Below the pieces are notes generated by a model that worked only from the letters and a program-made list of their open reading frames with translations, ran no database searches and was not told the DNA's origin. Shown here piece after piece: positions 27,616 to 40,423 of a stretch of DNA of 64,000 nucleotides. This stretch comes from Streptomyces indicus (GTDB lineage Bacteria; Actinomycetota; Actinomycetes; Streptomycetales; Streptomycetaceae), in assembly GCF_900100315.1 (NCBI RefSeq), contig NZ_FNFF01000002.1, forward strand, positions 248,001 to 312,000. Direction: 5' to 3'. Made by a program: the position numbers and the translations under genes. The first letter of the stretch is position 1, and each line of letters opens with the position of its first letter.

Positions 27616-29727
27616 CTACGGCACAACCGACCCGGACGCCCGGTCCACGTCGTCCACATCCGCGGCGCCCGCCTCCAGCTCCGCCGGCCGCCGCCACCCC
27701 CGCGACCCCCGCGCCAGGAGCCACGCCGTCGTCTCCTCCGCCGGCATCGCCGCCGCGACCAGCCAGCCCTGGACCGCGTCGCAGCCCAGGTCCCGCAGGC
27801 GCTCCCAGGTCTCGTCGTCCTCGACGCCCTCCGCGACCACGACGAGGTGCAGGGAGTGGGCGAGGTCCACGGTGCAGCGGACGATCTCCGCGTCCTCGGC
27901 GTCCACCGCCAGGCGGGCGACGAAGGAGCGGTCGATCTTGAGCTCGCTGACCGGCAGGCGGCGCAGGTGGACCAGGGAGGAGTAGCCGGTGCCGAAGTCG
28001 TCCAGGGACATCTTCACGCCGTGCGCCGTGAGCCCGGCGAGCGTGTCCGCGGCACGCTGCGGGTCCTCCAGGAGGACGTGTTCCGTTATTTCCAGCTGCA
28101 AGGCGCCCGCGGGCACCCCGTGGCGCGCGAGGCGCGCGGCCACCGAGCCGGCGAAGCCCGGGGTGTGCACGTCGCGCGGCGAGACATTGACCGCCACGGG
28201 GACCTCGAGGCCCTGGGCGCGCCAGCGCGCCACCTGGGCGAGGGCGGTGTCCAGGACGTACTCGGTGAGGTGCGGCATCAGGCCGGAGGACTCGGCGATG
28301 GCGATGAACTCGTCCGGCGGGACCTTTCCGCGCTCGGGATGCACCCACCGTACGAGCGCTTCGAGGCCCGCGACCTGGCCGTCGAAGCGGACCTTCGGCT
28401 GGTAGTGCAGCTCGACCTCGCCGGCGTCGAGCGCGCGCCGCAGGTCGCCCAACAGACCGAGCCGGTCGGGGGTGTTGGAGTCGCGCTTGGACTCGTAGAC
28501 CTCCACGCCCGTGCGGTCCACCTTCGCCTGGTACATCGCCACGTCCGCGCGGCGCAGGAGCCCCTCGGCGTCCAGGGCGTGGTCGGGGTAGACCGCGAGG
28601 CCCGCGCTCGCTTCGAGGACGAGGGTGAGGCCGTCGAGGTCGAGCGGCGAGGAGAGTTCGGCGACCAGGAGGCGCGCCATGCGCTTGGCCGTCGTGGTCG
28701 AGTCGCAGGTCGGCAGGAGGACCGCGAACTCGTCCCCGCCGAGGCGGGCCGCCTCCGCGCCCTTGGGCAGGGCGAGTTGGAGCCGGTCGGCGATCTGAAG
28801 CAGGAGCCGGTCGCCCGCGAGATGACCGAGGGTGTCATTCACCGAACGGAAGCGGTCGAGGTCGATCAGGACCAGGGCGGAACGCGCACCGATCCGCTCG
28901 GCCTCGTCCAGTGCCGCCCAGGTCCGCTCCAACAGCCACTGCCGGTTGGGCAGTCCGGTGAGCGGGTCGCGCAGCTGCTCCTCGGCCCGCGCCCGCGCGA
29001 TCCACAGTGTGGAGTCGAGGGCCACGAGCGGGATCGCGAAGAGCGGCAGCAGGACGGGCAGCGCGACGGCGACCACGCAGATCAGCGGGGCGATGCCGAG
29101 CAGCGCGACACCGACCAGACCCTGGCGGACCATCGCGGTCCGGGCCACCGTGGGCAGTCCGGCCGCGTGCGGCGCGTGCACGTACCAGAGCAGCAGGCGG
29201 GTGACGACGAGATACGCGCCCGCGACGAGCGCGACCTCGGGGACGGCCCACAGGTCCCAGGCCTCGGGCGTCCAGGGCGTCTCGACGGTGGGCACCTCGC
29301 CGAACGCCGCCATGACCAGCGCGCCGGCGCCGATCCCGAGCACGTCGACCGCCCCGTGCACCAGACCCTGGCGCCAGCGGCGCCTGCGGGCCGCGCCCAC
29401 CAGGATGATCACGGTGAGGCTGACCATCCCGGCCGGCACCCAGCCGTAGAGCAGCAGCACCGCAAGGGTGAGGGCGGCGCCCGAACCGGTGCCGCCCCAC
29501 CAGCGCTCCCGCCCGAGCGCGACCAGATGCGCCACGATCACGCCGACCAGGACGGCGAGCGACCAGCCGACGGTGGAGCCGGGGAACAGCGCATGGTCCT
29601 CGGTCAGCGCTCTGTACACCCCGGCGCCGAGCACGACCGCGGCGACGGAGACGACGGCGGTGGGCAGCGCGGGCGCCCATGACCAAGGCAGCCGGGACAC
29701 CGGATCGGCGCTCTCGGTCGGTTTCAT
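27616..29727 (-). CDS. rmdB: Membrane GGDEF-EAL protein, RmdB type (c-di-GMP phosphodiesterase)
   Basis: Membrane-bound cyclic di-GMP enzyme of 703 residues from ATG (MKPTESADPVSRLPWSW), with GAGAGGG upstream. About eight TM segments fill residues 15-240. GGDEF follows (about 265-420, LDRFRSVNDTLGHLAGD and an intact RLGGDEFAVL), then EAL (about 430-690) with all key motifs: GLEALVRW, VAVNVS, LQLEITE, DDFGTGYSS, LKIDRSFV and VAEGVE. Both domains look competent. Next to ligA and gat genes, this matches my recall of S. coelicolor RmdB, a phosphodiesterase needed for normal aerial development. The symbol rests on that synteny. Confidence 0.9.
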   Translation of the reverse strand: MKPTESADPVSRLPWSWAPALPTAVVSVAAVVLGAGVYRALTEDHALFPGSTVGWSLAVLVGVIVAHLVALGRERWWGGTGSGAALTLAVLLLYGWVPAGMVSLTVIILVGAARRRRWRQGLVHGAVDVLGIGAGALVMAAFGEVPTVETPWTPEAWDLWAVPEVALVAGAYLVVTRLLLWYVHAPHAAGLPTVARTAMVRQGLVGVALLGIAPLICVVAVALPVLLPLFAIPLVALDSTLWIARARAEEQLRDPLTGLPNRQWLLERTWAALDEAERIGARSALVLIDLDRFRSVNDTLGHLAGDRLLLQIADRLQLALPKGAEAARLGGDEFAVLLPTCDSTTTAKRMARLLVAELSSPLDLDGLTLVLEASAGLAVYPDHALDAEGLLRRADVAMYQAKVDRTGVEVYESKRDSNTPDRLGLLGDLRRALDAGEVELHYQPKVRFDGQVAGLEALVRWVHPERGKVPPDEFIAIAESSGLMPHLTEYVLDTALAQVARWRAQGLEVPVAVNVSPRDVHTPGFAGSVAARLARHGVPAGALQLEITEHVLLEDPQRAADTLAGLTAHGVKMSLDDFGTGYSSLVHLRRLPVSELKIDRSFVARLAVDAEDAEIVRCTVDLAHSLHLVVVAEGVEDDETWERLRDLGCDAVQGWLVAAAMPAEETTAWLLARGSRGWRRPAELEAGAADVDDVDRASGSVVP

Positions 29728-29973
29728 TCCCGTCCCTCTCACAGCCGGCGGTGCCCACGCCACGCGGCCCCTGTCAAAAGTCACCGCGTCCGAAACCTTT
29801 TCCCCCGCTCCTGGTGAGCGGGAGAAGCCCCATCCGCAACTGGACACGGCAGGTGCACACCTCAACAGTAGGCCGCAGAAGGCTTCCACGGGCAGCGGTC
29901 GAGCACGGTTGCCCGAATGCGACCCGGCCACCCGTATGCATCTGGTATGCGCCGAACGGGTGGCCTTCAACCG

Positions 29974-33277
<3,304 letters not shown>

Positions 33278-33371
33278 CCCGGAAGGGTACGTAACCGGCC
33301 GGGCCCCGGCGGCCCGCCCCGGGTGCTGCGGCACCCGGAGCGCCCGGCAGGCGGGAGAGGGAAGACAGGCC

Positions 33372-34061
33372 CTAGCGCCCCGGCCGGACCGTCAGGTCGT
33401 TCACCTCGGCGTCCCGCGGCAGGTCGATGGCCATGAGGATGGTGGTGGCCACCGACTCGGGGTCGATCCAGCGCGCCGGGTCGTACTCCTTGCCCTCCTG
33501 CTGGTGCACCTTGGCCTGCATCGGGCTGGTGGTGCGGCCCGGGTAGACGGTGGTCACGCGCAGGCCGTTGGGCTTCTCCTCGTGGCGCAGCGCGTCGGCG
33601 AGCGCCTTCAGACCGTGCTTCGATGCGGCGTACGCGGACCAGTCGGCGTGCGCGTTGAGGCCCGCGCCCGAGTTCACGAAGAGCACATGGCCCTGTGTGA
33701 CGCGCAGTTGGGGCAGGAAGTGGCGGGTCAGCTCGGCCGGGGCGATCAGGTTGACCTCCAGCTGGGAGCGCCAGATCTTCGGGGTGAGTTCGCCGACGGG
33801 TCCGAGGTCGACGATGCCCGCGATGTGCAGCAGCGTGTCCACGCGGTCGGGCAGCGACTGGTGCGAGAAGGCCCAGGAGAGGCGGTCCGGCTCCGCGAGG
33901 TCGCCGACGAGGGTCTGCGCACCCGGGTAGCGGTCGGCGAGTTCCTTGGCGCGGCCGGCGTTGCGGGCGAGCAGCACGAGGTCGTCCCCGCGGGCGTGCA
34001 GCCGGGCCGCGACGGCGGCGCCGATGCCCGAACCTGCTCCGGTGATCACATGAGTAGCCAT
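33372..34061 (-). CDS. Short-chain dehydrogenase/reductase (SDR)
   Basis: Soluble NAD(P)-dependent oxidoreductase of 229 residues, starting MATHVITGAGSGIGAAVAARL. The cofactor motif is TGAGSGIG. The Asn-X-Ala-Gly-like strand reads LLHIAGIVDLG. The catalytic Ser and Tyr-X3-Lys are visible in NSGAGLN and YAASKHG. PGRTTSPMQAK follows the active site. The substrate is unknown. It is divergent from the LOG protein gene across a 168-bp repeat-containing region. Confidence 0.9.
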   Translation of the reverse strand: MATHVITGAGSGIGAAVAARLHARGDDLVLLARNAGRAKELADRYPGAQTLVGDLAEPDRLSWAFSHQSLPDRVDTLLHIAGIVDLGPVGELTPKIWRSQLEVNLIAPAELTRHFLPQLRVTQGHVLFVNSGAGLNAHADWSAYAASKHGLKALADALRHEEKPNGLRVTTVYPGRTTSPMQAKVHQQEGKEYDPARWIDPESVATTILMAIDLPRDAEVNDLTVRPGR

Positions 34062-34102
34062 GCGTTCATCGTGCCAGGAGCCGCCTGACCTGCGTCGCGG
34101 CG

Positions 34103-34198
34103 CCCGGGATCCGGGAGGGGCCCGCGTTCTCCGCACGGCCCGCGATCCGGGACGGGCCCGCCTTCCCGCGTACGGCCCGCGATCCGGGACTCCCCGCG
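34103..34198. repeat. 36/37-bp imperfect tandem repeat between divergent genes
   Basis: Units at 34103-34138, 34139-34175 and a partial at 34176-34198 share CCCGCGATCCGGGACGGG and a following CCGC-N6-CG block. The array sits between the SDR and LOG genes, 31 bp from the LOG start, so promoters of both genes must overlap or adjoin it. Confidence 0.75.
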
Positions 34199-34229
34199 CC
34201 GCGCCGCGTGCCGGGCGTACGGTTGCCGC

Positions 34230-34775
34230 ATGAACATCTGCGTCTTCCTCTCGGCCGCCGACCTCGACGAGCGCTACACCCGCCCGGCCCGCGAGTTCGC
34301 CGAGCTGCTCGGCAAGGGCGGGCACACGCTGGTGTGGGGCGGGTCCGACGTGGGCCTGATGAAGGTCGTCGCGGACGGGGTGCAGGAGGCGGGCGGCCGG
34401 CTGCTCGGCGTCTCCGTGGAGTTCCTCGCCGCGAAGGCGCGCCCGGTGACCGCCCCGGACGAGATGCTCGTGACGCGCGACCTCGCCGAGCGCAAGGCGC
34501 AGCTCCTGGAGCGGGCCGACGCCGTGGTCATCATGGTGGGCGGCACCGGCACCCTCGACGAGGCCGCCGAGATCCTTGAGCTGAAGAAGCACGGCCACAC
34601 GACGAAGCCCGTGGTGCTGCTCAACACGGCTGGTTTCTACGACGGGTTGAAGCAGCAGTTCCGCCGCATGGAGGACGAGGGCTTCCTGCCGGTCCCGCTC
34701 ACCGACCTGGTGTTCTTCGCGGAGGAGCCGGTGGGCGCGCTCGCGTATCTGGAGGAGTCGCGCGGCGTCGCCTAG
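34230..34775 (+). CDS. LOG family protein (nucleoside 5'-monophosphate phosphoribohydrolase)
   Basis: 181-residue Rossmann-like protein of the TIGR00730/LOG family, members of which split cytokinin riboside monophosphates or similar nucleotides into base and ribose phosphate. Family motifs are VWGGSDVGLMKVVADG (normally GGG-x-GLMG) and VGGTGTLDEAAEILELKK. The first Gly-rich motif usually reads PGGxGT; here Pro is replaced by Val. The TLDE catalytic Glu is kept. The start ATG (MNICVFLSAAD) has only a weak ribosome site. The biological substrate in bacteria is uncertain. Confidence 0.88.
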   Translation: MNICVFLSAADLDERYTRPAREFAELLGKGGHTLVWGGSDVGLMKVVADGVQEAGGRLLGVSVEFLAAKARPVTAPDEMLVTRDLAERKAQLLERADAVVIMVGGTGTLDEAAEILELKKHGHTTKPVVLLNTAGFYDGLKQQFRRMEDEGFLPVPLTDLVFFAEEPVGALAYLEESRGVA

Positions 34776-34826
34776 CCCGCACACTCCCCCATGGAGTATT
34801 CCACCGACCGCCGAGGAGGACGCACA

Positions 34827-35153
34827 GTGAGCCAGGGACACACGATCACCGTCGAGCAGGGCACGCAGCGGGTGCGCGTGGTGCACGACGGACAGGTCGT
34901 CGCGGAGAGCGACCGCCCGCTCGTGCTGCGCGAGACCGGCTGCCCGGTGCGCTACTACCTGCCGCCGGAGGACGTCCGTACGGACCTGCTGACCGCATCC
35001 GAGACCCACACGTTCTGCCCGTTCAAGGGCACCGCCTCCTACTGGTCGCTGCCCGGCAGGCAGGACACGGTCTGGGCGTACCCCGACCCGAAGCCCGAAG
35101 TCGCCGCGATCAAGGGGCACTTCTGCTTCTACGAGACCGAGGAAGCCTCGTAG
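34827..35153 (+). CDS. DUF427 family protein
   Basis: A 108-residue small cytoplasmic protein. The GTG (VSQGHTITVEQGTQRVRVV) is chosen because GAGGAGGA lies 7-8 bp upstream; an ATG 12 codons earlier overlaps that site. DUF427 features visible are RYYLPPEDVR, HTFCPFKGTASYWSL and YPDPKPEVAAIKGHFCFYE. The family is a compact beta barrel of unknown function, often near acyl or lipid metabolism genes. It follows the LOG gene by 51 bp, so the two may form an operon. Confidence 0.9.
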   Translation: MSQGHTITVEQGTQRVRVVHDGQVVAESDRPLVLRETGCPVRYYLPPEDVRTDLLTASETHTFCPFKGTASYWSLPGRQDTVWAYPDPKPEVAAIKGHFCFYETEEAS

Positions 35154-35284
35154 AAGAATTTCCGGCGACTCGGCATCGACTGAACTCGCAGGTCAGGGCG
35201 GGTGGTTGAGGGAGTCTCCGGGATCCGCCGAAGTTTTTCGCGGCGCGGCGATGAGTTCCGGTGACGGCCGGAGTCTGCACCGTC

Positions 35285-36082
35285 ATGGACACCCTTGGAA
35301 AAGTTCTGTCGGCCGACGGAACCCCCATCGCCTACGAACGGTTCGGCACCGGTGGCCCGGTCGTCATCCTCGTCGCCGGCGCCCTGTGCACCGGCATCAC
35401 CGAGGACCGGCCGCTCGCCGAGCGGCTCGCGTCCCTCGGCTGCACAGCGGTGACGTACGACCGCAGAGGCCGGGGCAACAGCGGTGACACCCTGCCGTAC
35501 GCGGTCGCCAGAGAGGTGGACGACCTCGCCGCGGTCATCGACTCCGTGGGCGGCCGCGCCGCCCTGCACGGCAACTCCTCGGGGGCCGCGCTCGCCTTCG
35601 AGGCGGCGGCCTGCGGCCTGCCGGTGACCCATGTGTCGGGCTACGAACCGCCGTTGACACTCGACGAGATCGGCGTCGCGGCCCGCCAGGAGCAGGCGGA
35701 CCGGCTGCGCGCGCTGCTGGCCGAGGGCCGGCGCGACGCCGCCGTGGCGCACTTCATCTCGGGCACCGGCGCACCGGCCGAGGTCATCGAGCAGCTCAGG
35801 CGCTCGCCGCTGTGGGACGAGTGGGAGGCGCTCGCGCCGACGATCGCGTACGACTACGCGGTGCTCGGCGACAGCCTCGTGCCGGTCGACCGGATCTCGC
35901 AGATCGACGTGCCGCTGCTCGTGGTGAACGGCGCGGCGAGCTTCGAGTGGATGGGCGCCTCGGCCGACCTGGTCGCCCGTTCGGCCCGCGCGGGCCGCCA
36001 CCTCACCCTGGAGGGGCAGACCCACATGGTGGACCCGGACGTGCTTGCGCCGGTGCTCGCGGGGTTCTACGCGCACGCGTGA
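35285..36082 (+). CDS. Alpha/beta hydrolase
   Basis: Soluble hydrolase of 265 residues from ATG (MDTLGKVLSADGTPIAYERF); a GTG 8 codons upstream is possible. The nucleophile elbow is GNSSG (HGNSSGAALAF, about residue 94), the oxyanion region is VAGALCTG, the acid lies near residue 220 (VPLLVVNGAAS region), and the catalytic His is in QTHMVDPDV near the C-terminus. No signal peptide. It could be an esterase or a lactonase; the substrate cannot be assigned. It converges on mnmA, sharing the terminator. Confidence 0.88.
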   Translation: MDTLGKVLSADGTPIAYERFGTGGPVVILVAGALCTGITEDRPLAERLASLGCTAVTYDRRGRGNSGDTLPYAVAREVDDLAAVIDSVGGRAALHGNSSGAALAFEAAACGLPVTHVSGYEPPLTLDEIGVAARQEQADRLRALLAEGRRDAAVAHFISGTGAPAEVIEQLRRSPLWDEWEALAPTIAYDYAVLGDSLVPVDRISQIDVPLLVVNGAASFEWMGASADLVARSARAGRHLTLEGQTHMVDPDVLAPVLAGFYAHA

Positions 36083-36088
36083 GGGGCG

Positions 36089-36117
36089 GCAACTCCCCCG
36101 CCCGAGAGGGGAGTTGC
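36089..36117. terminator. Bidirectional terminator, hydrolase/mnmA
   Basis: GCAACTCCCC (36089-36098) pairs perfectly with GGGGAGTTGC (36108-36117), with a 9-nt loop. It fits exactly between two convergent stop codons and abuts the mnmA stop. Confidence 0.85.
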
Positions 36118-37245
36118 TCAGACCGCCGCCGTCGCCCGCGTGGTGGCGGCGATGGTGGCCGAGCCGACCACGCGCGTGCCGTCGTACAGGACGACCGCCT
36201 GACCGGGCGCCACGCCGCGTACGGGCTCGTCGAAGACCACACGCAGCTCGCCGTCCACGAGCTCGGCGGTCACCGGGGTCTCGTCGCCGTGCGCCCGCAG
36301 CTGGGCGGTGTAGCGGCCCTCGCCGACGGGTGCGGTGCCGCACCAGCGCGGCTTGATCGCGGTCAGCGCGGTGACGTCGAGCGCGGCCGCGGGGCCGACC
36401 GTCACCGTGTTGTTCACGGGCGAGATGTCGAGCACATAGCGCGGCTTGCCGTCCGGCGCGGGCGTGCCGATCCTGAGGCCCTTGCGCTGGCCGATCGTGA
36501 AGCCGTACGCACCCTCGTGCGTACCGACCTTCTCCCCCGACTCGTCGACGATGTCGCCCTCGGCCTTGCCGAGCCGGTCGGCAAGGAAGCCCTGGGTGTT
36601 CCCGTCGGCGATGAAGCAGATGTCGTGGCTGTCGGGCTTCTTGGCCACCGCGAGCCCGCGGCGCTCGGCCTCGGCGCGGATCTCGTCCTTGGTGGTGACG
36701 GTGTCGCCGAGCGGGAAGAGCGCGTGCGCCAGCTGCCGGTCGTCCAGGACGCCGAGCACGTACGACTGGTCCTTGGCCATGTCGGAGGCGCGGTGCAGCT
36801 CGCGCGTGCCGTCCTCGCGGGTGATCACCTGCGCGTAGTGGCCGGTGGCCACGGCGTCGAAGCCGAGCGCGAGCGCCTTGTCGAGCAGCGCGGCGAACTT
36901 GATCTTCTCGTTGCAGCGCAGGCACGGGTTCGGGGTGCGCCCCGCCTCGTACTCGCTGATGAAGTCCTCGACCACGTCCTCGCGGAAGCGCTCGGCGAGA
37001 TCCCATACGTAGAAGGGGATGCCGATGACGTCGGCGGCGCGGCGGGCGTCGCGGGAGTCCTCGATGGTGCAGCAGCCGCGGGCGCCGGTGCGGAAGGACT
37101 GCGGGTTCGCCGAGAGCGCCAGGTGGACGCCGGTCACGTCGTGGCCCGCCTCGGCGGCGCGGGCGGCGGCGACGGCGGAGTCCACACCGCCGGACATGGC
37201 GGCGAGGACACGGAGGCGGCGGGGCTCGGCAGGAGTCTCAGTCAT
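36118..37245 (-). CDS. mnmA: tRNA-specific 2-thiouridylase
   Basis: Installs sulfur at position 2 of U34 in tRNAs for Lys, Glu and Gln, using ATP and a persulfide. 375 residues from ATG ([25 protein letters not shown]) with GGAGGGG upstream. The PP-loop motif is SGGVDS; the first catalytic Cys is in [12 protein letters not shown] and the second in [25 protein letters not shown] and GQRKGLRIG are family signatures. The C-terminal beta barrel is present. The cysteine desulfurase gene, separated by the PGRP gene, may supply the sulfur. Confidence 0.97.
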   Translation of the reverse strand: MTETPAEPRRLRVLAAMSGGVDSAVAAARAAEAGHDVTGVHLALSANPQSFRTGARGCCTIEDSRDARRAADVIGIPFYVWDLAERFREDVVEDFISEYEAGRTPNPCLRCNEKIKFAALLDKALALGFDAVATGHYAQVITREDGTRELHRASDMAKDQSYVLGVLDDRQLAHALFPLGDTVTTKDEIRAEAERRGLAVAKKPDSHDICFIADGNTQGFLADRLGKAEGDIVDESGEKVGTHEGAYGFTIGQRKGLRIGTPAPDGKPRYVLDISPVNNTVTVGPAAALDVTALTAIKPRWCGTAPVGEGRYTAQLRAHGDETPVTAELVDGELRVVFDEPVRGVAPGQAVVLYDGTRVVGSATIAATTRATAAV

Positions 37246-37409
37246 AACCCCTCCAGGGTAAGCCGGAACCAATGGCCGCCTTCCACCCGTTTCTCTGTAC
37301 GGAGATCAGCGCGGCTCCATCAGGAGACGAGCACAGCTCCCCCGGGAGACCAGCGGGTCTCGATACGGACATCAGCAAGACATCAGCACGGCATCTGTGA
37401 AGAACGGGG

Positions 37410-38111
37410 GTGGCCGTGGGCCAGGACCGGGCCAAGGGCGACAAGGGCGAGGGCGTCCCGCGCCGCGGGCTGCTCGTCGCCACGGGTGTGACCGTGGCGG
37501 CCGGGGTCAGCGCGCTCGCCTTCCGCGAGGAGCTCGGGCGGCTGTGGTGGCAGATCCCGGGGGTGGACAAGCAGCGCACCGAGGGCGAGGTGGATCAGCC
37601 GGGAGCCCGCTGGGTGGCGGCCTCGGCGGCCAATCTGCGGCTCGCGGACCGGCCGGCGGACTACGAGATCGACAAGATCGTCGTCCATGTGACCCAGGGC
37701 AGCTATGCCACGGCGATCAAGGTGTTCCGCGACCCGGCGCACGCGGCGGCCGCGCACTATGTGATCCGCGCCAGGGACGGCGAGATCACGCAGATGGCGC
37801 GCGAGCTGGACGTGGCCTTCCACGCGGGCAACCGCTCGTACAACGAGCACAGCGTCGGCATCGAGCACGAGGGCTTCGTCGACCGGCCCTCGTCCTTCAC
37901 CAAGGCGATGTACGAGTCCTCGGCGCGCCTGGCCGCGGACATCTGCGGGCGCTACGACATCCCGATCGACCGCGAGCACATCGTCGGCCACAACGAGGTC
38001 CCGGGCGCCACGCACACGGATCCGGGGCCGCACTGGGACTGGGACCGGTACATGGAGCTGATCCGGAGGGCGGCGAGCCGGCCGAAGTCCACGACCGCTG
38101 CCGAGCGGTGA
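37410..38111 (+). CDS. Peptidoglycan amidase / PGRP-like protein, exported
   Basis: Predicted zinc N-acetylmuramoyl-L-alanine amidase (Amidase_2/PGRP fold) acting on the cell wall. 233 residues from GTG; a second GTG lies 2 codons later. The N-terminus has a Tat-like signal (PRRGLLVATGVTVAAGVSAL, about 18-37). The catalytic domain covers about 80-220: first zinc His in IVVHVTQG, HYVIRARDGEI, NEHSVGIEHEGF, and later ligands in HNEVPGATHTDPGPHWDW. Its gene is divergent from mnmA across 164 bp and convergent with the cysteine desulfurase. Confidence 0.9.
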   Translation: MAVGQDRAKGDKGEGVPRRGLLVATGVTVAAGVSALAFREELGRLWWQIPGVDKQRTEGEVDQPGARWVAASAANLRLADRPADYEIDKIVVHVTQGSYATAIKVFRDPAHAAAAHYVIRARDGEITQMARELDVAFHAGNRSYNEHSVGIEHEGFVDRPSSFTKAMYESSARLAADICGRYDIPIDREHIVGHNEVPGATHTDPGPHWDWDRYMELIRRAASRPKSTTAAER

Positions 38112-38126
38112 GCCCGGCCGCCCGGC

Positions 38127-39290
38127 TCAGCTGAGGCCGGCCGCCCGGGCCCGTTCCACCGCCGGGCCGATCGCCTTCGCCACCTCGTCCACGTCGGCGC
38201 GGGTCGAGGTGTGTCCGAGGGAGAAGCGCAGGGTGCCGCGGGCCAGGTCCGGGTCGGTGCCGGTGGCGAGCAGTACGTGGCTGGGCTGGGCGATGCCGGC
38301 CGTGCAGGCCGAGCCCGTGGAGCAGGCGATGCCCGCCGCGTCGAGCAGCAGCAGCAGGGAGTCTCCCTCGCAGCCGGGAAAGGTGAAGTGGGCGTTGGCC
38401 GGGAGGCGGTGCTCGGGGTCGCCGCCGAGGATCGCGTCCGGGACGGCCTCGCGTACGGCCTCGATCAGCGCGTCCCGCAGGCCGCCGATCTCCGCGGCGA
38501 AGCGCTCGCGGCGCTCGACGGCGGTCTGCGCGGCCACGGCGAAGGCGGCCGCGGCGGGCACGTCGAGGGTGCCGGAGCGGACCTGGCGCTCCTGGCCGCC
38601 GCCGTGCAGCACGGGGACGGGGGTCTGGTCGCGGCCGAGCAGCAGCGCGCCGATGCCGTACGGGCCGCCGATCTTGTGGCTGCTGACGGTCATGGCGGCG
38701 AGTCCGGACGCGGCGAAGTCCACGTCGAGCTGGCCGAAGGCCTGCACGGCGTCGGAGTGCAGCGGGATGCCGAACTCCTGGGCGACTTCGGCGAGTTCGT
38801 GCACCGGCATGACGGTGCCGATCTCGTTGTTGGCCCACATGACCGTGGCGAGGGCGACATCGTCGGGGTTGCGCTCGATCGCCTCGCGCAGCGCTTCGGG
38901 GTGCACCCGGCCGTACGCGTCCACCGGCAGGTACTCGACCGTCGCGCCCTCGTGCTCGGCGAGCCAGTGCACGGCGTCGAGCACGGCGTGGTGCTCGACA
39001 GGGCTGGCGAGGACGCGGGTGCGCGCGGGGTCCGCGTCGCGGCGGGCCCAGTACAGGCCCTTGACGGCGAGGTTGTCGGCCTCGGTGCCGCCGGAGGTGA
39101 GGACCACCTCGCTGGGCCGGGCGCCGAGGGCCGCGGCGAGGGTCTCGCGCGCCTCCTCGACCGTGCGGCGGGCCTGGCGGCCGGCGGCGTGCAGTGCGGA
39201 GGCGTTGCCGACGACGGTGAGCTGGTTCGTAAGCGCCTCGATCGCTTCCGGCAGCATCGGGGTGGTCGCGGCGTGGTCGAGATAGGCCAT
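38127..39290 (-). CDS. Cysteine desulfurase (NifS/IscS-like)
   Basis: PLP enzyme that takes sulfur from cysteine and passes it on as persulfide. 387 residues from ATG ([19 protein letters not shown]), the conserved N-terminus. The PLP Lys is in [12 protein letters not shown], the His stacking on PLP in PVEHHAVLD, and the persulfide Cys in [10 protein letters not shown], a group I (NifS/IscS) loop. No ribosome-binding site is visible, so the mRNA could be leaderless. No iscU or iscR neighbours are present; proximity to mnmA suggests service in tRNA thiolation. Confidence 0.95.
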   Translation of the reverse strand: MAYLDHAATTPMLPEAIEALTNQLTVVGNASALHAAGRQARRTVEEARETLAAALGARPSEVVLTSGGTEADNLAVKGLYWARRDADPARTRVLASPVEHHAVLDAVHWLAEHEGATVEYLPVDAYGRVHPEALREAIERNPDDVALATVMWANNEIGTVMPVHELAEVAQEFGIPLHSDAVQAFGQLDVDFAASGLAAMTVSSHKIGGPYGIGALLLGRDQTPVPVLHGGGQERQVRSGTLDVPAAAAFAVAAQTAVERRERFAAEIGGLRDALIEAVREAVPDAILGGDPEHRLPANAHFTFPGCEGDSLLLLLDAAGIACSTGSACTAGIAQPSHVLLATGTDPDLARGTLRFSLGHTSTRADVDEVAKAIGPAVERARAAGLS

Positions 39291-39369
39291 GGTGCGTTTG
39301 ATTCTACGAGGCGGTGGGTGGGGGTATGTCCGGCGCACGGGTGCAGGGCCGTTGCACCTGCGGCGGGCT

Positions 39370-39487
39370 TTACCCCCTCCCCGCCCCTTCCCGCTGTATT
39401 GATTTGCGGCTCCGCCGCGGGCGGGGGCTCCGCCCCGGACCCCGCATCCGGCCTCCGGCCGGATCTGCTCAAACGCTGCAGGGGCTG
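39370..39487. repeat. Dispersed hairpin-rich element, copy 2
   Basis: This repeats the blocks of 27476-27580: CCCGCCCCTTCCCG, a GCGGC-TCC-GCCGC hairpin, GGGGGCTCCGCCCCGGACCCC and CTCAAACGCTGCAGGGGCTG. An extra ATCCGGCC-TCC-GGCCGGAT hairpin (39446-39464) is inserted. It occupies the gap between the thioesterase-like gene stop and the cysteine desulfurase start and probably ends transcription of the former. Confidence 0.75.
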
Positions 39488-39489
39488 AG

Positions 39490-40344
39490 TTACCGCCCCA
39501 ACGGCGTGCGCGCCAACTGGCGCGACTGGGCCACCAAGCGGTCGGCGCTGTCCCAGACTTCGGCGTCCTCCTCCAGGAAGCCGCCGGCCAGGTTGCGGGT
39601 CGAGATGGCGATACGGAGCGGGCCCGGCGCGGGGCGGCAGCGGACGTGGACCGTGAGCTCGACCGTGGGGACCCAGCCCTGGATGCCGAGTTCGAAGGCG
39701 GTGGGCGGCAGGGCGTCGACCGCGAGGAGCAGGGACAGCGGGTCCGCGTCGCGGCCGTCGGCCAGGCCGAACCACGAGCGCATCTCGCCCTTGCCGGAGG
39801 GCGCGCCGAGCGCCCAGCCGAGCGTGGCCGGGTCCAGCTTCAGCCAGAGCCGGTCGGTGATCGCGGTGCTGCCCTTGATGGGCGCCGGGGCGTCCTGCGG
39901 GCCGAAGCACTGGTCCACGGGCGGGATGGCGGGCAGGGCGGCGGAGGTGCGGACGTCGTCGGGGAGCGCGTCGAGGTCTCCGTACGAGGCGAGGACGCGG
40001 ATGCGCTCCACCTCGCGGCCCTCCTCGTCGTACTGGAAGAGCGAGGCCTGGCCGGTGGAGAGGGTGCGGCCGCTGCGGACCGTCTCCGTGCGGATGACGG
40101 CCGGGCCCGGCTGCGAGGCGGTGAGGTAGTGCGCCGAGACCGTGAACGGGTCCGGGTGCGGCAGCGCCTGGCCGAGCGCGCGGCCGATGACGGCGAGCAG
40201 GTAGCCGCCGTTGACGGCGTTGATGATCGTCCAGCCGGCGGAGAGCTCGGTGTCGTACACACCGGGCTCGCGCAGGGTCACCGCGGTGTCGCGGTCGAAC
40301 TCGCTGTCGCCGATGGTGGCCTGTGCGGACGTTCCCTGAGTCAT
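39490..40344 (-). CDS. Acyl-CoA thioesterase-like protein (TesB/double hot-dog)
   Basis: 284 residues from ATG ([21 protein letters not shown]); a second ATG lies three codons upstream. It is a double hot-dog protein like TesB/FadM-type thioesterases: N-terminal hot dog with [20 protein letters not shown] and [15 protein letters not shown]-terminal hot dog with [26 protein letters not shown] and [18 protein letters not shown]. Such proteins hydrolyse acyl-CoA esters, but the substrate is unknown. It is monocistronic, flanked by the dispersed element downstream and the TRIC-type gene upstream on the same strand (80 bp). Confidence 0.87.
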   Translation of the reverse strand: MTQGTSAQATIGDSEFDRDTAVTLREPGVYDTELSAGWTIINAVNGGYLLAVIGRALGQALPHPDPFTVSAHYLTASQPGPAVIRTETVRSGRTLSTGQASLFQYDEEGREVERIRVLASYGDLDALPDDVRTSAALPAIPPVDQCFGPQDAPAPIKGSTAITDRLWLKLDPATLGWALGAPSGKGEMRSWFGLADGRDADPLSLLLAVDALPPTAFELGIQGWVPTVELTVHVRCRPAPGPLRIAISTRNLAGGFLEEDAEVWDSADRLVAQSRQLARTPLGR

Positions 40345-40423
40345 GTCGTGCACGGTACATCAGGTTGCTACTGAGCGGTAGCTTTGTGTCGGGGTACGCA
40401 GGCCCGGCTGCACGGCAGACCGG

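Noticed and set aside
35110..35328. 72-codon minus-strand frame between DUF427 and hydrolase genes
   Set aside because: No ribosome site and no conserved features; overlaps the DUF427 gene end.
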